DNA from: Paludibacteraceae bacterium | GTDB taxonomy: Bacteria; Bacteroidota; Bacteroidia; Bacteroidales; Paludibacteraceae | Assembly: GCA_029974315.1 (NCBI GenBank) | Contig: JARKSE010000023.1 | Span: 1 to 63,530, forward strand | Length of the DNA stretch: 63,530 bases | Reading direction: 5' to 3' | Shown here: positions 61,996-63,530 of the stretch, one piece after another | Layout of the letters: the number at the start of each line of letters is the position of its first letter | How positions within the stretch are numbered: position 1 is the stretch's first letter | The notes under the pieces: model-generated | What the model was told of the DNA's origin: nothing | The model's input: the letters and a program-made list of their open reading frames with translations, nothing else | The model's database searches: none | Program-made: the position numbers and the translations under genes

Positions 61996-63252
61996 ATGCA
62001 AACTATTGACAATTTTAATTTTGCCGGTAAAAAGGCATTTGTCCGCGTAGACTTCAATGTGCCTATGGACGAAAATTTTAACATCACAGACGACACACGT
62101 ATTCGTGCTGCATTGCCTACGTTGAAAAAGATTTTAGCTGATGGTGGTAGCCTTATCATCGCTTCACACATGGGTCGCCCCAAGAAAAATCCAGATGCTA
62201 AATATTCATTGAAACACATCGTTGCTCACGTTTCTGAAAAATTGGGCGTAGACGTTAAATTTGTAGACGATTGCGCAAAAGCTGCTGAAGCTTGTGCTGC
62301 TCTAAAACCAGGTGAAGCGTTATTATTAGAAAATCTTCGTTTCTATGCCGAAGAAGAAGGCAAACCACGTGGTTTAGCTGAAGATGCTACCGATGAAGAA
62401 AAAGCTGCTGCTAAAAAAGCAATCAAAGCTAGCCAAAAAGAATTTGCTAAATTATTGGCATCTTACGCTGATTGCTACGTAAACGACGCATTCGGTACAG
62501 CGCACCGCGCACACGCTTCTACGGCTTTAATTGCAGATTATTTTGATGCTGATCACAAAATGTTTGGTTACTTGATGAACCAAGAAGTATCAGCCATTGA
62601 AAAAATTATGACCGACACAGCTCGCCCATTTACCGCTATCATGGGTGGTTCTAAAGTATCTTCAAAAATCGAAATCATCGAAAACCTATTGACCAAAGTA
62701 GATAACTTGATTATCGCTGGTGGCATGACTTATACATTCACTAAAGCCTTAGGTGGTAAAATTGGTACTTCTATTTGTGAAGACGATAAATTAGATTTAG
62801 CACTTGGTTTATTAGAAAAAGCCAAAGCTAATGGCGTAAATATGGTATTAGCTGTGGATGCTAAAATTGCTGATGCTTTCTCAAACGATGCAAACACTAA
62901 ATTTGTGAACGTTGACGAAATTCCTGATGGCTGGGAAGGTATGGACATTGGCCCAAAAACAGAAGCTATCTTTGCTGATGTGATCAAAAACTCAAAAACT
63001 ATTCTTTGGAATGGTCCTACTGGTGTATTTGAATTTGACAACTTCACCAGTGGTTCACGCGCAGTAGCAAACGCCATTGTAGAAGCAACCAAAAACGGTG
63101 CATTCTCGCTTGTTGGTGGTGGCGACTCTGTAGCTTGTGTTAACAAATTTGGTGTAGCCGACAAAGTAAGTTATGTATCAACCGGCGGTGGCGCTTTATT
63201 GGAAGCTATCGAAGGTTTGGTATTACCTGGCATCGCTGCTATCAAAGGCTAA
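61996..63252 (+). CDS. pgk: Phosphoglycerate kinase
   Basis: Pgk, 418 aa, makes ATP in glycolysis from 1,3-bisphosphoglycerate. The N-domain signature is [16 protein letters not shown] near residue 12, then SHMGRPK (substrate histidine and arginine) and [14 protein letters not shown]; the C-domain has [23 protein letters not shown] and the nucleotide-binding [13 protein letters not shown] lysine-rich insertion lies at about residues 125-150 ([14 protein letters not shown]), as in other members of this phylum. The gene is alone between a promoter and a terminator. Confidence 0.97.
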   Translation: MQTIDNFNFAGKKAFVRVDFNVPMDENFNITDDTRIRAALPTLKKILADGGSLIIASHMGRPKKNPDAKYSLKHIVAHVSEKLGVDVKFVDDCAKAAEACAALKPGEALLLENLRFYAEEEGKPRGLAEDATDEEKAAAKKAIKASQKEFAKLLASYADCYVNDAFGTAHRAHASTALIADYFDADHKMFGYLMNQEVSAIEKIMTDTARPFTAIMGGSKVSSKIEIIENLLTKVDNLIIAGGMTYTFTKALGGKIGTSICEDDKLDLALGLLEKAKANGVNMVLAVDAKIADAFSNDANTKFVNVDEIPDGWEGMDIGPKTEAIFADVIKNSKTILWNGPTGVFEFDNFTSGSRAVANAIVEATKNGAFSLVGGGDSVACVNKFGVADKVSYVSTGGGALLEAIEGLVLPGIAAIKG

Positions 63253-63273
63253 TTACAACCAATCTCATAATTC

Positions 63274-63307
63274 AAAAATCCCTACCATCACTGGTGGGGA
63301 TTTTTTT
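63274..63307 (+). terminator. Terminator after pgk
   Basis: AAATCCC-T-ACCA / TGGT-G-GGGATTT stem with a four-base loop, A5 in front and seven T behind. Confidence 0.88.
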
Positions 63308-63412
63308 GTTTAGAAACACACGCAAAAAAATGCGAAAAGTTTTTTTGTAAAAACTTGTTAAACCAAAAATAAACGACTACATTCGTTGCGCTCAACAGTG
63401 TACAAAAAACAC

Positions 63413-63495
63413 CATTCGTAAATGCTTTTTATAAATGTTAATAAATGATTCATTTACAATGAATTAAACTTTAGCGATAGGTTGATTTACGAATG
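63413..63495. repeat. 11-bp inverted repeat at the window edge
   Basis: CATTCGTAAAT (63413-63423) and ATTTACGAATG (63485-63495) are perfect inverted copies 61 bases apart in an AT-rich region after pgk. No gene is seen from 63253 to the end (278 bases). It may be an operator pair or the start of a regulatory region for a gene beyond the window. Confidence 0.6.
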
Positions 63496-63530
63496 TTTTT
63501 AATGGGTAGTTACGTAAATAAAACGTTAGC

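Noticed and set aside
1-63530. CRISPR arrays, tRNAs, insertion sequences, prophage
   Set aside because: I saw no regular spaced repeats, no tRNA-like cloverleaf in the intergenic gaps, no transposase or phage genes, and no terminal repeats.

Overview
The window is a chromosomal segment of a member of the Bacteroidota, most likely Bacteroidales and possibly near Porphyromonadaceae/Paludibacteraceae; I cannot fix the genus. The evidence is: AT-rich DNA; at least two dozen Bacteroidota-type promoters (TTTG or TTG, about 19 bases, then TAnnTTTG); few Shine-Dalgarno sequences; secreted proteins with type IX secretion (T9SS) C-terminal sorting domains; the gliding lipoprotein GldH; a two-gene methylmalonyl-CoA mutase; and a ribosomal operon running rpsL-rpsG-fusA-rpsJ with no tuf.

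Layout. 1-12121 (minus strand) is the fused str-S10-spc ribosomal operon, from rpsL at its promoter end to a cut-off rpmD at the window edge. 12402-16357 holds a HAD phosphatase, a queuosine unit (precursor transporter plus queF) behind a likely preQ1-I riboswitch, an MscS channel and lpxK. 16435-27920 has an acyl-CoA ligase, a giant T9SS surface protein gene interrupted by two in-frame TGA codons, mazG, a small decayed lipoprotein gene, a secreted endonuclease and cysS. 28113-34698 has a UbiA-type prenyltransferase with a radical SAM enzyme, an AraC regulator and the oxidative pentose-phosphate operon zwf-pgl-gnd. 34771-41112 carries a NifU-like/GGGtGRT pair, a DUF5606 gene with a carboxyltransferase that has lost its biotin lysine, an acetyltransferase, a TPR protein and a small T9SS cargo. 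41208-48109 has mutAB and a secreted alpha-amylase. 48155-52544 (minus) holds rimM, lgt, a CofE-like protein, an MBL hydrolase, rsmG and a DUF3298 lipoprotein. 52661-55804 is a metal locus (HYC_CC_PP-like protein, TonB receptor, HMA protein). 55882-63252 has lipA, holB-ricT-gldH-trmB, a tiny lipoprotein, a HisG-like protein lacking key motifs, and pgk.

How it fits together. Most genes are core: translation, tRNA modification, lipid A, lipoprotein maturation, central carbon metabolism (pentose phosphate, glycolysis, the methylmalonyl-CoA/propionate route). The accessory layer is secretion of polymer-degrading or surface proteins by T9SS and metal handling at the envelope. I saw no insertion sequence, prophage, CRISPR array or tRNA. 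The most unusual items are the doubly TGA-interrupted surface protein, the riboswitch, the degenerate HisG, the biotin-less carboxyltransferase, the NifU-like/GGGtGRT pair, and structured spacers inside the ribosomal operon where feedback control could act.
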